Origin: Salinicoccus roseus | GTDB lineage: Bacteria; Bacillota; Bacilli; Staphylococcales; Salinicoccaceae | Reading direction: 5' to 3' | Length of the DNA stretch: 64,000 bases | Assembly: GCF_003814515.1 (NCBI RefSeq) | Contig: NZ_RKQJ01000002.1 | Coordinates: 352,670-416,669 of the forward strand | Shown: positions 48,121 through 58,543 of the stretch, piece after piece | How positions within the stretch are numbered: the first letter of the stretch is position 1 | Layout of the letters: every line of letters begins with the position of its first letter | Notes under the pieces: model-generated | The model's input: the letters and a program-made list of their open reading frames with translations, nothing else | What the model was told of the DNA's origin: nothing | Database searches by the model: none | Position numbers and translations under genes: made by a program

Positions 48121-48966
48121 TCATCCAAGCAATCTTACTTTATAAACTTCGTTGCAGCATCCCTTCATTGCATTGTAGAGATGCGTTGCCTGCCTCTCCT
48201 TGTGTGCGAACCCGAAGACTGTCGGGCCGCTTCCACTCATCATGGCACCATCCGCACCATTGCTGAGCATCGTATCGATCAGCTTTCTGACATCCGGGTA
48301 CTTCTTCATCGTCACTTCCTGCAGATCATTCTTCAGTCTCTGCACCATCAGGGCATAGTCTCTGCTCCTTATCGCTTCGACCATCTCCGGGGAAGCCGGT
48401 TCATTTTTTCCCGGCTCGAGCGCCTGGTAGATCGTCCTTGTGGAGACGTTCACTTTGGGCTTTGCCAGTACCACCCAGGCATTCGGGGGTTTGGGCAGGT
48501 GCTCTATCTGTTCCCCTCTCCCTGTTGCCAGCGCCGTGCCCCCATACACACAAAAAGGGATGTCCGACCCAAGTTTTCCCGAAAGCTCGGCGAGTGTATC
48601 GATATCGAGTTCCAGATTGTAGAGGGCGTTGATGCCCCTGAATGCTGCAGCAGCATCAGCAGATCCACCGGCGAGCCCCGCGGCAATCGGTATGTTCTTT
48701 TCGATTGAAATGGTCACGCCGCTCGTGATGCCATATGTATCCATCATGAGTTCCGCTGCCTGATAGGCCAGGTTCCGGCGATCTGATGGCACATACTGGT
48801 GTTCGGTCTCAATGACTATCTTTCCATCTGCTCTTTTCTCAAAAGAGAGCTGATCGTTCAGATCGACGGTCGTCATGACCATATTCACTTCATGATATCC
48901 ATCGTCCCTTTTGTATAGTGTATCCAGAGTAAGGTTGATCTTGGCTGGTGCAGTTTCAAAATGCAT
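48121..48966 (-). CDS. ispE: 4-diphosphocytidyl-2-C-methyl-D-erythritol kinase
   Basis: 281 aa GHMP kinase: APAKINLTLDTLYKRDDGYHE at the N-terminus, ATP loop PIAAGLAGGSADAAA near 90-104, and MMSGSGPTVFGF near 245. Fourth step of the MEP isoprenoid pathway, later than ispD at the left edge. In related genomes ispE follows veg directly; here 3.4 kb intervene. Confidence 0.95.
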   Translation of the reverse strand: MHFETAPAKINLTLDTLYKRDDGYHEVNMVMTTVDLNDQLSFEKRADGKIVIETEHQYVPSDRRNLAYQAAELMMDTYGITSGVTISIEKNIPIAAGLAGGSADAAAAFRGINALYNLELDIDTLAELSGKLGSDIPFCVYGGTALATGRGEQIEHLPKPPNAWVVLAKPKVNVSTRTIYQALEPGKNEPASPEMVEAIRSRDYALMVQRLKNDLQEVTMKKYPDVRKLIDTMLSNGADGAMMSGSGPTVFGFAHKERQATHLYNAMKGCCNEVYKVRLLG

Positions 48967-49043
48967 GCTTTCACTTCCATTATACGGTCATTTTTGTATC
49001 AGTTTATCATAAATCCACCGGCTACAATATGACTTTGGAAGAT

Positions 49044-49748
49044 CTATTTGACTTCATCGCTCATACGCTTTCTGAAAGACCAGGTGACATAGAGGAAGCT
49101 TACAAGTGTCCAGGCCAACAGAATGAGCAATGGCACCGTTGTTTCTTCCCCATGCAGGGAAATATTTTGATACAGTGGAAGGTAGTCGGTCAGCCGTCTG
49201 ATGAAATGATCCGAATCCGGTACAATCGTCTCGATCATTGGTGTGAAACCGAATATGAACATTATCGGCAGCAGATAGACTGAGGTTGTAGCCACACTAT
49301 CAACGGTCAGCCCGACGGCTATGCCGACGTTGAGGAAAAATAGTGCCAGCAGTATCAGACCTCCAATCGAAGCAATCGACCATTCAAATGCCACATCCAT
49401 GATAAGGAAGGATATTATAAGCGAGACGGCAGTCATCAGAACAACGACGAGGCTCTTGCCGGCCAATATATCCAGCATTGATGCTGGTGACTGCATCAGC
49501 CCTCTCAATGTATTCTTTTCATTTTCCTCAGCCATCATGGTCATGATGCCGCTGCATAATATCGCCGAAAACGCGACACCGACAATAAGATATGCAAGCA
49601 TTGCAGGCAGAGCCTCTTCTCCCCCTCCCATCCTCGAGTACATGAATGCCAGAATAATAGGGAGCAGTATCGTCGTGAAAAGCATTGCGTTTCTCGTGAA
49701 CTCTTTCAGATCCTTTTCAAATATTGCCATGATTCTTCCTGTGTTCAT
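49044..49748 (-). CDS. ABC-2 type transporter permease
   Basis: 234 aa from the ATG. Six membrane segments; N-terminal amphipathic region (IMAIFEKDLKEFTRN) typical of ABC-2/NatB-like permeases. The ATG at 49748 lies 10 bases after AAGGAG; a TTG three codons earlier is too close. Together with the ATPase it makes an exporter, possibly of a peptide, antibiotic or Na+; the substrate is unknown. Confidence 0.87.
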   Translation of the reverse strand: MNTGRIMAIFEKDLKEFTRNAMLFTTILLPIILAFMYSRMGGGEEALPAMLAYLIVGVAFSAILCSGIMTMMAEENEKNTLRGLMQSPASMLDILAGKSLVVVLMTAVSLIISFLIMDVAFEWSIASIGGLILLALFFLNVGIAVGLTVDSVATTSVYLLPIMFIFGFTPMIETIVPDSDHFIRRLTDYLPLYQNISLHGEETTVPLLILLAWTLVSFLYVTWSFRKRMSDEVK

Positions 49749-49749
49749 A

Positions 49750-50598
49750 TTAGACAAGCTCCTTTCCGGTTACTTTTTTGAATACTTCGCCCAATGTTGG
49801 ATAGTCGCTTTCTATATTAACGGCTTCCGGATCGAATAGGGCCGTTTCCAGTTGTGATCTATTTTCTATGGTTCTCTGTATATGTCTGGTCGTTCCATTT
49901 CTATACGTTATATGAATCTCATTGGTCTTGTAGGCCTGCCTGAGCGACTCCGGAGAGCCCATATCGGTGATTGTTCCATTGTTCAGAAACGCAACCGTAT
50001 CGCAAAGTGCTGTCGCCTCGTCCATATTATGCGTCGTCAGCATGATTGTTGTGCCTTGTGCCTTGATTTTAAGGAGCATGTCATGAATGCTCTCCGTCGT
50101 GGCAGGGTCAAGGGCACTCGTCGGTTCATCAAGGAAGAGCACTTCCGGTTCATGAAGGACCGCCTTGCACAGCAGTATGCGCTGCTTCATACCTTTGGAC
50201 AGGTCTTTGACCCTCTTATTGATATGTTTTTCCAAACCTACATCTTTCAGTACCTGATCCACTTTCACCTGATCTGTATTGTATAGCTTTCTGAAGAGCG
50301 CCAAGTTGTCCTTTACAGTAAGACGTTCATACAATGCACTGTTGTCGGAAAGTATGCCCAACGACTTTACATATTGTGTACTGTTGAATGATTCATGTGA
50401 CTGGTCCAGCACTTCAACCCGACCCTCCGAGGGTTCAAGTTCGCCTGTCAGTATTTTGATGGTAGTCGTCTTTCCTGACCCACTCGGTCCCAACAGGCCG
50501 AACACTTCACCTTTCGCGATTTCAATCGTCATACCTTTCAACGCTTCTTCATTGCCAAAATTTTTCTTCACATTTTCCAGGATAATTACTTTATCCAT
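49750..50598 (-). CDS. ABC transporter ATP-binding protein
   Basis: 282 aa. Walker A GLLGPSGSGKTTT near 34, Q-loop near 82, signature LSKGMKQRILLCKAV near 133, Walker B VLFLDEPTSALDP near 154 and H-loop TTHNMDEA. Resembles the drug/multidrug exporter (CcmA/NatA-like) class that pairs with ABC-2 permeases. Contains the intact version of the motifs that are degenerate in the neighbouring regulator. Confidence 0.92.
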   Translation of the reverse strand: MDKVIILENVKKNFGNEEALKGMTIEIAKGEVFGLLGPSGSGKTTTIKILTGELEPSEGRVEVLDQSHESFNSTQYVKSLGILSDNSALYERLTVKDNLALFRKLYNTDQVKVDQVLKDVGLEKHINKRVKDLSKGMKQRILLCKAVLHEPEVLFLDEPTSALDPATTESIHDMLLKIKAQGTTIMLTTHNMDEATALCDTVAFLNNGTITDMGSPESLRQAYKTNEIHITYRNGTTRHIQRTIENRSQLETALFDPEAVNIESDYPTLGEVFKKVTGKELV

Positions 50599-50721
50599 GA
50601 TTCAATCTCCACCTTTCGATGATTCCATTATAGGAACTCCATAAACCTGCAGCGATGGATTCCCTTTGAGATGTTGAATAATCGGGATAGATTGTGGAAG
50701 GAGAAAGATGGAGGGTGAACA

Positions 50722-50755
50722 AATCCGGCTGAAATGTACCCATTTCAGCCGGATT
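50722..50755 (-). terminator. long hairpin between the regulator and the ABC genes
   Basis: Perfect 15-bp stem AATCCGGCTGAAATG/CATTTCAGCCGGATT with 4-base loop, 4 bases beyond the regulator stop. U-tract is poor on both strands. It separates the regulator transcript from the ATPase gene 124 bases further on. Confidence 0.65.
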
Positions 50756-50758
50756 GTA

Positions 50759-51672
50759 CTAGTGGTGCATCAATAACTCCTGGATTTCATTATATTTTGT
50801 CCTGGACAAGGGAATCTTGGTCTTTTCCGGATTATCCATAACCACCGAATATGTATTTTTTGACCAGGAAATAATCTCTTTCACCTTTTCCAAGTTGACG
50901 ATGTATGAACGATGGCATCTGTAGAAGCCGTAGCTTCTCAAATCTTCGTCTATCTGGGCAAGTGTACCATCCATCACGAACTTTTCCCGGGAAATATTTA
51001 TCAGAACCTTCCCTTCACTGCTTTCTATATATTCTATATCTTCAAGATCTATAAAAATCGTCTTATCCTGGTATTTTGCCTTCAGCCTCTTGAGCTTAAC
51101 ATTTGGCTCCTCCGAAGTATCATCTGTTGCGACTGGTTTAAGCCCCTGGTCATTGAGTTTATATATATATCTGGTGACAGTACAAATGCTTCTTCTGTGC
51201 TCTGAGTAATGATCACCATGGCTTTGCCCGTCCGTTTCATCTGTTGGAGCGCTTTATGGAATAGATGGATATTATCGACCGTGGCACTATGCAGAGGATC
51301 TACCGCAAGTATATTTTTCTGTGAAGACATCATTGCATGGATATAACCCATCCTCTGGATAACTTCTTCAGTACATTTGGAAAGGTGTGTCTTCTTCCAA
51401 GGTTCGAGTTTGTATTGTCTGATGATATTTTCAACCTTCAGTTCACTGCCGTGCCACTTTGCAATGAATCTGAGCTGTTCGCGTACTGTCAGACGATTAT
51501 AGGATGGCATTGAGCTCTCGAGTAAGAAGGTAGACTGTGAACTTTTCACCATATCGGCGATTCTATTGATATACCCCACCGGCACCTGTATAACGGCTGC
51601 TTCCCCTGGTTCAAATGCTATTGCCTGCCCGTTCTCCTTACCAATCACTTCGGAAACTCTAATCTCATCCAT
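50759..51672 (-). pseudogene. ABC-like/LytTR transcriptional regulator, split by frameshift at an (AT)5 tract
   Basis: From ATG at 51672 (GAGGTG 6 bases upstream) about 167 codons encode a degenerate ABC-ATPase-like domain: Q-loop-like YNRLTVREQLRFIAKWHG and a signature/Walker B-like NILAVDPLHSATVDNIH, but no Walker A GxxGxGKS and no catalytic glutamate. Translation then runs out of frame at ATATATATAT (51161-51170) and stops at 51082. The next frame continues with a LytTR DNA-binding domain (FIDLEDIEYIESSEGKVLI, FYRCHRSYIVNLEKV). Deleting one AT joins them in a 303-codon protein. It probably regulates the adjacent exporter. Could be real phase variation, decay, or an assembly error. Confidence 0.8.
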
Positions 51673-51694
51673 TCCGCTCACCTCAAAATCCGAT

Positions 51695-51750
51695 TGTATG
51701 TATAATATATTATAGTTGTGTTCTTCTGCTTTCCACAAATATAGTTTCCG
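51695..51750 (-). promoter_or_regulatory. promoter of the LytTR regulator gene
   Basis: Minus strand TTGTGG, 18-base spacer, TATAAT, about 35 bases upstream of the ATG, in the intergenic gap shared with the flavin reductase. Confidence 0.5.
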
Positions 51751-51792
51751 TTTAAGCCAAAAAGGTTGAAATCTGACTCGTTTAATGTAATA

Positions 51793-51817
51793 TATAAAAA
51801 GTAAGTTACTTTTTATA
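51793..51817. promoter_or_regulatory. 25-bp palindromic operator candidate
   Basis: TATAAAAAGTAA and its exact reverse complement flank a single central G. It lies between the likely promoter of the flavin reductase and its ribosome site. The AGTA...TACT core resembles sites of redox-sensing HxlR/MarR-type regulators that control quinone and nitro reductases; that link is inference. Confidence 0.55.
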
Positions 51818-51850
51818 ACTAGAATATATATCTTGATGGAGGTATCATTT

Positions 51851-52414
51851 ATGGTCAAAATTGGAATCATTACAGGCAGCACGCGTCCAGCCCGGGTCAA
51901 TCTGCAGGTTGCAGAATGGGTTAAGGATTTCGCAGAAAAGATGGATCTCGATGCACAATTCGAAATCGTCGACATAAAAGAGTATGATTTCCCAATGTTC
52001 AATGAAGATGTACCCCCTGCCATGGCGAACAAGGAATATTCCCAGGATACGGTGAATGCATGGTCACAGAAGATTGATGAACTCGACGGTTTCATCTTCA
52101 TCACTCCTGAATACAATAAGAGTATCACTTCTTCCCTGAAGAACGCCATCGACTATATCGGACCTGAGTGGGGAAATAAGGCAGCGGGCATCGTCGGCTA
52201 CGGTTCCACTCTTGCAGTCGCAGCAACATTATCCCTGCGCCAGATCCTCGGCAACCTGAACATCGCAACAGTCACACCATTCGGTGCATTCAGCCTGTTC
52301 ACTGATTTTGAGAACATGACGACTTTCAAACCGGCGGAGATCCACAATGCAACGATGGAAAATGTCATCACCACAACAGTCAACTGGTCCAAGGGACTCA
52401 AGACAATCAGATAG
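51851..52414 (+). CDS. NADPH-dependent FMN reductase (flavodoxin-like)
   Basis: 187 aa. FMN_red family: phosphate-binding loop ITGSTRPARVN near 6-16, FITPEYNKSITSSLKNAIDYI near 75-95, and GIVGYGSTLAVAA near 107. Such enzymes reduce FMN, azo dyes, quinones or chromate. ATG at 51851 follows GGAGG by 8 bases; longer reading to 51833 adds MMEVSF. Followed by a strong terminator. Confidence 0.9.
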   Translation: MVKIGIITGSTRPARVNLQVAEWVKDFAEKMDLDAQFEIVDIKEYDFPMFNEDVPPAMANKEYSQDTVNAWSQKIDELDGFIFITPEYNKSITSSLKNAIDYIGPEWGNKAAGIVGYGSTLAVAATLSLRQILGNLNIATVTPFGAFSLFTDFENMTTFKPAEIHNATMENVITTTVNWSKGLKTIR

Positions 52415-52417
52415 CAG

Positions 52418-52446
52418 AAAAGGACAAGCCAAAGCTTGTCCTTTTT
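52418..52446 (+). terminator. terminator of the FMN reductase
   Basis: Perfect stem AAAAGGACAAGC with GCTTGTCCTTTT, loop CAAA, then U residues. Confidence 0.92.
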
Positions 52447-52453
52447 ATTTGCT

Positions 52454-52490
52454 GCAAAAAAATAGCCGCCATCCTGGGATGGCAGCCGCC
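52454..52490 (-). terminator. terminator of veg
   Basis: GCCATCC/GGATGGC stem with further pairing beyond a mismatch and a U7 run (52456-52462) in the minus direction. Confidence 0.75.
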
Positions 52491-52496
52491 GTTCGC

Positions 52497-52760
52497 TTAT
52501 TGGATTACAAATGCTTCTCTCTCTTCATTATAGAATGTCACTTCAACGTTCGATGTCAATACATCCGTATATGTATATGACACTCTTTCAAAGCTATGTT
52601 CCTCCTGATCGAGTTCTACGACGAAGACAGAAGGATACGTTTCTCTAAGAATACCCCGTCGTTCAATCAATTTCTTGCGCCCTCCATTTGCACGGAGTAA
52701 AACTGGATTACCCAATTGACAATCAAGAATATTTTTGATGTCGACTAAAGTTTTTGGCAT
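52497..52760 (-). CDS. veg: Veg protein (biofilm/spore-germination related)
   Basis: 87 aa. Conserved Veg core: [26 protein letters not shown] and [30 protein letters not shown] (given in parts). Small SH3-like protein; in Bacillus it stimulates biofilm genes. ATG at 52760 has GAGGTG 6 bases upstream; 52769 is too close. Driven by a fully consensus promoter, as in Bacillus where the veg promoter is among the strongest. Confidence 0.94.
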   Translation of the reverse strand: MPKTLVDIKNILDCQLGNPVLLRANGGRKKLIERRGILRETYPSVFVVELDQEEHSFERVSYTYTDVLTSNVEVTFYNEEREAFVIQ

Positions 52761-52781
52761 TTGGCCCACCTCACTACACCC

Positions 52782-52810
52782 ATTATAGCAAGTTTACATA
52801 ATTCTGTCAA
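52782..52810 (-). promoter_or_regulatory. consensus veg promoter
   Basis: Minus strand TTGACA (52805-52810), exactly 17 bases, TATAAT (52782-52787). Both hexamers perfect. Confidence 0.92.
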
Positions 52811-52835
52811 AATTTCGAGTAAATTCAGTCAATTT

Positions 52836-53732
52836 TCAGAATTCCACACTCATTGTGAGTTCAGGAAAAGCTTTGAGTGCATCATATATTTTGGCAAAAT
52901 CTTCTGTAGAAAGGCTTTCGCCGCGGCGTCTTGGATCGATGCCGGCCTGCTCCAGCATCTGATGGATCACATCCTTTTTCTTCTTGCCATCTTCGAAAAT
53001 GCTTGAATAGTTGTTCAGAATCGTCTTCCGCCTCTGGCCGAATGCTCCGCGCGTCAATTTGAAGAACAGCGCTTCATCCTCCACGTTCACCTTCGGTGCC
53101 TCGCGGCGCACCATCTCCACGATGATGGAGTCGACATTCGGCGGTGGCATGAATACTGATTTCGGGACATTCTGGACCACACGCGCCTCGGTGAAATAGT
53201 CGATTGCGATGGACAACGACCCATACGCCTTACTGCCTGGAGCGGCGCTGATCCGCTCCCCCACTTCCTTCTGCATCATGACATAGAAGCGTGCAATCGG
53301 AAGGTTCTGTTCCAGGAAATTCATCAGTATCGGCGTTGTAATGTAGTAGGGCAGATTCGCTACGACAATGACCTCATCACACTCCGAAAATTCTTCGGCA
53401 ATCCTTTTTCTGATATCGGCCTCCAATATATCCTCGTTGATCACTTCAATATTGTCGTATGGGGAGAGCGTGTCCCGGAGCACGGGAATCAGGCGCTGAT
53501 CGATCTCAAAAGCGACCACTTTACCCGCACGCTTCGCAAGCTGCTCGGTCAATGAACCGATGCCCGGCCCCACTTCGATGACGCCGGTACGCTCTGTGAT
53601 GCCGGCTTTGTTCAGCACCTCCCTGATGACATTCAGGTCGACAAGAAAGTTCTGTCCCAGGCTCTTCTTGAAGGTGAAGCCGTGGTCTGCCAATATTTGT
53701 TTTGTTCTTCCTACTGTCGCAATATCCTTCAT
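52836..53732 (-). CDS. rsmA: 16S rRNA (A1518/A1519) dimethyltransferase
   Basis: 298 aa (KsgA). [13 protein letters not shown] near 25, SAM-binding [14 protein letters not shown] near 47-60, and the catalytic [14 protein letters not shown] near 117-130. ATG at 53732 is chosen because AAAGGTG lies 6 bases before it; a GTG at 53741 overlaps the rnmV stop. Confidence 0.97.
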   Translation of the reverse strand: MKDIATVGRTKQILADHGFTFKKSLGQNFLVDLNVIREVLNKAGITERTGVIEVGPGIGSLTEQLAKRAGKVVAFEIDQRLIPVLRDTLSPYDNIEVINEDILEADIRKRIAEEFSECDEVIVVANLPYYITTPILMNFLEQNLPIARFYVMMQKEVGERISAAPGSKAYGSLSIAIDYFTEARVVQNVPKSVFMPPPNVDSIIVEMVRREAPKVNVEDEALFFKLTRGAFGQRRKTILNNYSSIFEDGKKKKDVIHQMLEQAGIDPRRRGESLSTEDFAKIYDALKAFPELTMSVEF

Positions 53733-53733
53733 T

Positions 53734-54288
53734 CTATTCACCTTTTAATTCATTTAGTATGCGTTCCACCTGTGCATGCCCAATACTGTAGCGGTTCAGC
53801 TTCTTCCTGAGCTGTCCCGCATTGGCATAGCCGATATTCAGCCGATTGCACAAGTAGGTCCGACGATTTGCAGCTTCCCTGTTGCCGGAGAGGCCCCACC
53901 GGACCATATCCTGGATGGTGATGGTCTCTTCCGGCTCCGACACGCTCGTATAAACCTTGGAGAGGCTTTCTATGATGTCCTCCACGGAGGCGTGCTCTAT
54001 GCCGATGCCCCCGTTCCGTCCCTTTGCTTTCGCCCGCGGCATGAATGCCTCTTTGATGTCGGGGAACCTTTCGAGTATCGTATTGCGGATCTTCTGTCCG
54101 GGATAATCCGGATCTGTAAATATGATTGCACCTCTCGTAGCCAGCGCCACTTCTATTTCGCGCATCACCGTTTCATCGATTGCAGAACCCTTCGTCTCTA
54201 TTGTTTCACAGGAAACAGCTTCGTTCAGACGCCTTGTATCATCCCTGCCTTCAACGATGATGACTTCTTTTATTGCTGGTCTGTCCAT
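53734..54288 (-). CDS. rnmV: ribonuclease M5
   Basis: 184 aa. Toprim domain at the N-terminus ([12 protein letters not shown] near 10-21, [16 protein letters not shown] near 50-65) with the acidic metal site, and the DUF4093 C-terminal part. It matures 5S rRNA, the 3' end of which lies at the right edge. Ends at the rsmA start region. Confidence 0.96.
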   Translation of the reverse strand: MDRPAIKEVIIVEGRDDTRRLNEAVSCETIETKGSAIDETVMREIEVALATRGAIIFTDPDYPGQKIRNTILERFPDIKEAFMPRAKAKGRNGGIGIEHASVEDIIESLSKVYTSVSEPEETITIQDMVRWGLSGNREAANRRTYLCNRLNIGYANAGQLRKKLNRYSIGHAQVERILNELKGE

Positions 54289-54326
54289 ATATGCACCTCA
54301 TTTTCATAATATCACATTTTTCATGC

Positions 54327-54365
54327 AAAAAATAAAACCACCGTCGATGCGGTGATTTTATTTCT
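54327..54365 (-). terminator. terminator of tatD
   Basis: Long A/T-rich stem with core CACCG/CGGTG; extended arms AAATAAAA and TTTTATTT; U-run in the minus direction. It overlaps the tatD stop. Confidence 0.8.
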
Positions 54366-55128
54366 ATATCCCAAAAAGCCTTTCGGCGTTCTCTGTTGTC
54401 TGTTTTGCCAATTCCTCATAAGGCATCTCCCTGAGCTCGGCGATCTTTTCTGCAACGAGCTTCACATGGGCAGGTTCGTTCCTTTTCCCCCGATACGGAT
54501 GCGGTGCCAGATATGGCGCATCCGTCTCCACAAGCAGCCTGTCTATCGGCACATGTTTGGCAATTTCTTTCGGGTCCTGGGCGTTCTTGAATGTTACAGG
54601 ACCACCGAGCGAAACATGGAAGTTCATGCCGATGACTTCATCTGCAACTTCAGGGGTGCCGCTGAATGCATGCATGATGCCGCCGACTTCATGGGCACCT
54701 TCCGACTTCAGGATTTCAACACAGTCCATTGTCGCTTCGCGGTTATGGATGATGATCGGAAGATTGACACGCTTGGCTAAGGCGATCTGCTTTTTGAAGA
54801 TTTCCTTCTGGATGTCATGTGGAGACTTCTCCCAATGATAGTCCAGGCCGGTCTCACCGATGCCGACGATCTTCTCATGGCTGGATAGCTTCTCTATCCA
54901 TGCAAGATCCGCGTCTGTGCAGTCGATGGCATCGACAGGGTGCCATCCGATGACACCATATATATGGTCATATCGATCAATCAGATCCATCGTACGTTCA
55001 ATCGTCTTCCTGTCGAAGCCGACGACCACCATCTTGCCGACACCCGCTTCTTCCGCGCGTTCGATGACGGCCTCCAGGTCTTCATCATACTGGTCTGCAT
55101 TCAGATGTACATGCGTATCAATAAGCAT
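54364..55128 (-). CDS. tatD: TatD family metal-dependent DNase
   Basis: 254 aa. TIM-barrel: DTHVHLNADQYDEDL near 4-18, GIGETGLDYHWEKS near 90, IHNREA near 125, and ETDAPYLAPHPYRGKRNEP near 200. Metal-dependent 3'-5' DNase involved in repair. Standard partner of metG and rnmV. Confidence 0.94.
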   Translation of the reverse strand: MLIDTHVHLNADQYDEDLEAVIERAEEAGVGKMVVVGFDRKTIERTMDLIDRYDHIYGVIGWHPVDAIDCTDADLAWIEKLSSHEKIVGIGETGLDYHWEKSPHDIQKEIFKKQIALAKRVNLPIIIHNREATMDCVEILKSEGAHEVGGIMHAFSGTPEVADEVIGMNFHVSLGGPVTFKNAQDPKEIAKHVPIDRLLVETDAPYLAPHPYRGKRNEPAHVKLVAEKIAELREMPYEELAKQTTENAERLFGI

Positions 55129-55139
55129 GATATGCCTCC

Positions 55140-57131
<1,992 letters not shown>

Positions 57132-57141
57132 TCATCTATTA

Positions 57142-57170
57142 AATATAACTAATATAGCGGTTTTTTTCAA
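57142..57170 (-). promoter_or_regulatory. promoter of metG
   Basis: Minus strand TTGAAA (57165-57170), 17 bases, TATATT (57142-57147). No T-box features in the short leader. Confidence 0.75.
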
Positions 57171-57188
57171 TAATATCAGTGGTTTATA

Positions 57189-57218
57189 TTGGCACCTGAG
57201 GAAGCAATATGCTATAAT
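57189..57218 (+). promoter_or_regulatory. promoter of abrB
   Basis: TTGGCA (57189-57194), 18 bases, TATAAT (57213-57218). It would give a long, about 187-nt leader; a second weaker TTGACA (57254-57259) lies further down. The leader can fold (ATGTC/GACAT around 57343-57358). Confidence 0.65.
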
Positions 57219-57411
57219 CAGCAAGAACTCAACAGAGAACCGTCATATGTTTATTGACAATTGTTGGGAAATATGATAATTCGATGTTTCATTAATTTTA
57301 TCTTGGGTAACCAATCTAGATACTGATCCTCCCTTTTCATGATGTCTTCTTGGACATGGATAGGAAGGTGGCATAGGGTAAGTGGATGAATGAAATTATG
57401 GAGGGATTCTT

Positions 57412-57690
57412 ATGAAATCAACAGGGATTGTACGTAAAGTGGATGAACTTGGACGGGTGGTCATCCCTATAGAACTGAGGCGTGTACTTGACATTGAAGT
57501 CAAGGATGCACTTGAAATATATACGGATGACGATACAATCATTCTCAAGAAATATAAACCACAGATGACATGTGCCGTCACTGGAGATGTCTCGGAACAG
57601 AACATGCGCCTTGCAGACGGCCGCATTATTCTGAGCCAGGAAGGCGCAGAGAAGCTCATCGAAGAAATACAGTCAAAAATGAATAAGTAA
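57412..57690 (+). CDS. abrB: AbrB family transition-state regulator
   Basis: 92 aa. The N-terminal AbrB/SpoVT swapped-hairpin DNA-binding domain (KSTGIVRKVDELGRVVIPIE and LRRVLDIEVKDALEIY) is very well conserved; the C-terminal part has a tetramer-like sequence with a free cysteine (TCAV). GGAGG lies upstream. In a non-sporulating cocci lineage it likely acts as a growth-phase regulator. Divergent from metG. Confidence 0.94.
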   Translation: MKSTGIVRKVDELGRVVIPIELRRVLDIEVKDALEIYTDDDTIILKKYKPQMTCAVTGDVSEQNMRLADGRIILSQEGAEKLIEEIQSKMNK

Positions 57691-57695
57691 TGCAT

Positions 57696-57728
57696 AAAAA
57701 ATAAGCGGCGACCACCGCTTATTTTTTT
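57696..57728. terminator. bidirectional terminator of abrB and rsmI
   Basis: Stem AAAAAATAAGCGG/CCGCTTATTTTTT (57696-57708 with 57715-57727), 6-base loop; A-run and T-run at opposite ends serve both converging genes. Confidence 0.9.
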
Positions 57729-58543
57729 GTTTCATGAAACTCGTCATAGACATCCTGCTTCTTCAGCCCGCGGGCTTCCGCCACTTTCTTGATTGCCTGC
57801 TTTGGTGTCAGCCCCTCTTTTATGAGTGCCTCCACATGTTCGGCCACTGGTATGTCGAAGTGTACCGATTCTGCTTCTGCTCCCTCGATGACGATGACGA
57901 ACTCCCCTTTCAAAGGGACCTTTCCGCCCAACAGCTCCAGCATTTCGGAGGCCGGCCTTCTTATATGCTGTTCGAATTTTTTCGTGATTTCCCTCGATAT
58001 GCTGACCATCCTGCTTTCATCAATATCTCTGATCATTGCCACTGTATCTTTTATCTTATGGGGCGATTCATACAGCACAGAGGTCAGCTCATGGGCCATG
58101 ATTTCCTTCAGCTTCTTCTTCCGCTTCCCCCCTGTCTTCGGCAGAAAACCGAAGTAGGTGAATTCGTATGAGGGGATGCCACTTGCGACAAGAGCCATTG
58201 CAAACGCGGAACCTGATGGGATGACCACGTGTTCAAGCCCTTCATCCTGCATTCGGGCGACCAGTTCAAAACCGGGATCGGAAATGACCGGCATTCCTGC
58301 ATCACTTACCAGGGCGAACGTTCGGCCATCATGCATCTCTTCGATGATCCGGTCTTCCACTTCCTCCTTATTGAAATCATGATATGCCCTGAGGGGTGTA
58401 TCGATATCAAAATGTGTGGTCAGCTTCCGTGTTGTACGTGTATCCTCGCACAGTATGACATCTACGTTTTTGAGCGTCTCAACCGCCCTGTAGGTCATGT
58501 CTTCGAGGTTGCCGAGCGGCGTCCCCGTGATATAGAGTTGCAC
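57719..58543 (-). CDS. rsmI: 16S rRNA (cytidine1402-2'-O)-methyltransferase
   Basis: About 275 aa. SAM methyltransferase of the RsmI/tetrapyrrole-methylase family: ITGTPLGNLEDMTYRAV at the start, CEDTRTTRKLTTHF near 35, LVSDAGMPVISDPG near 80 and GFLPKTGGKRKKKL near 130. The GTG at 58543 lies 7 bases after AGGAGG; the ATG at 58549 is only 1 base from it. The 5' end lies inside the GIY-YIG gene. Confidence 0.94.
   Translation of the reverse strand: MQLYITGTPLGNLEDMTYRAVETLKNVDVILCEDTRTTRKLTTHFDIDTPLRAYHDFNKEEVEDRIIEEMHDGRTFALVSDAGMPVISDPGFELVARMQDEGLEHVVIPSGSAFAMALVASGIPSYEFTYFGFLPKTGGKRKKKLKEIMAHELTSVLYESPHKIKDTVAMIRDIDESRMVSISREITKKFEQHIRRPASEMLELLGGKVPLKGEFVIVIEGAEAESVHFDIPVAEHVEALIKEGLTPKQAIKKVAEARGLKKQDVYDEFHETKK

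Noticed and set aside
51673..52149. Upstream extension of the minus-strand regulator frame through the flavin reductase
   Set aside because: The sequence is antisense to the reductase; the regulator has a clear ribosome site and start at 51672.
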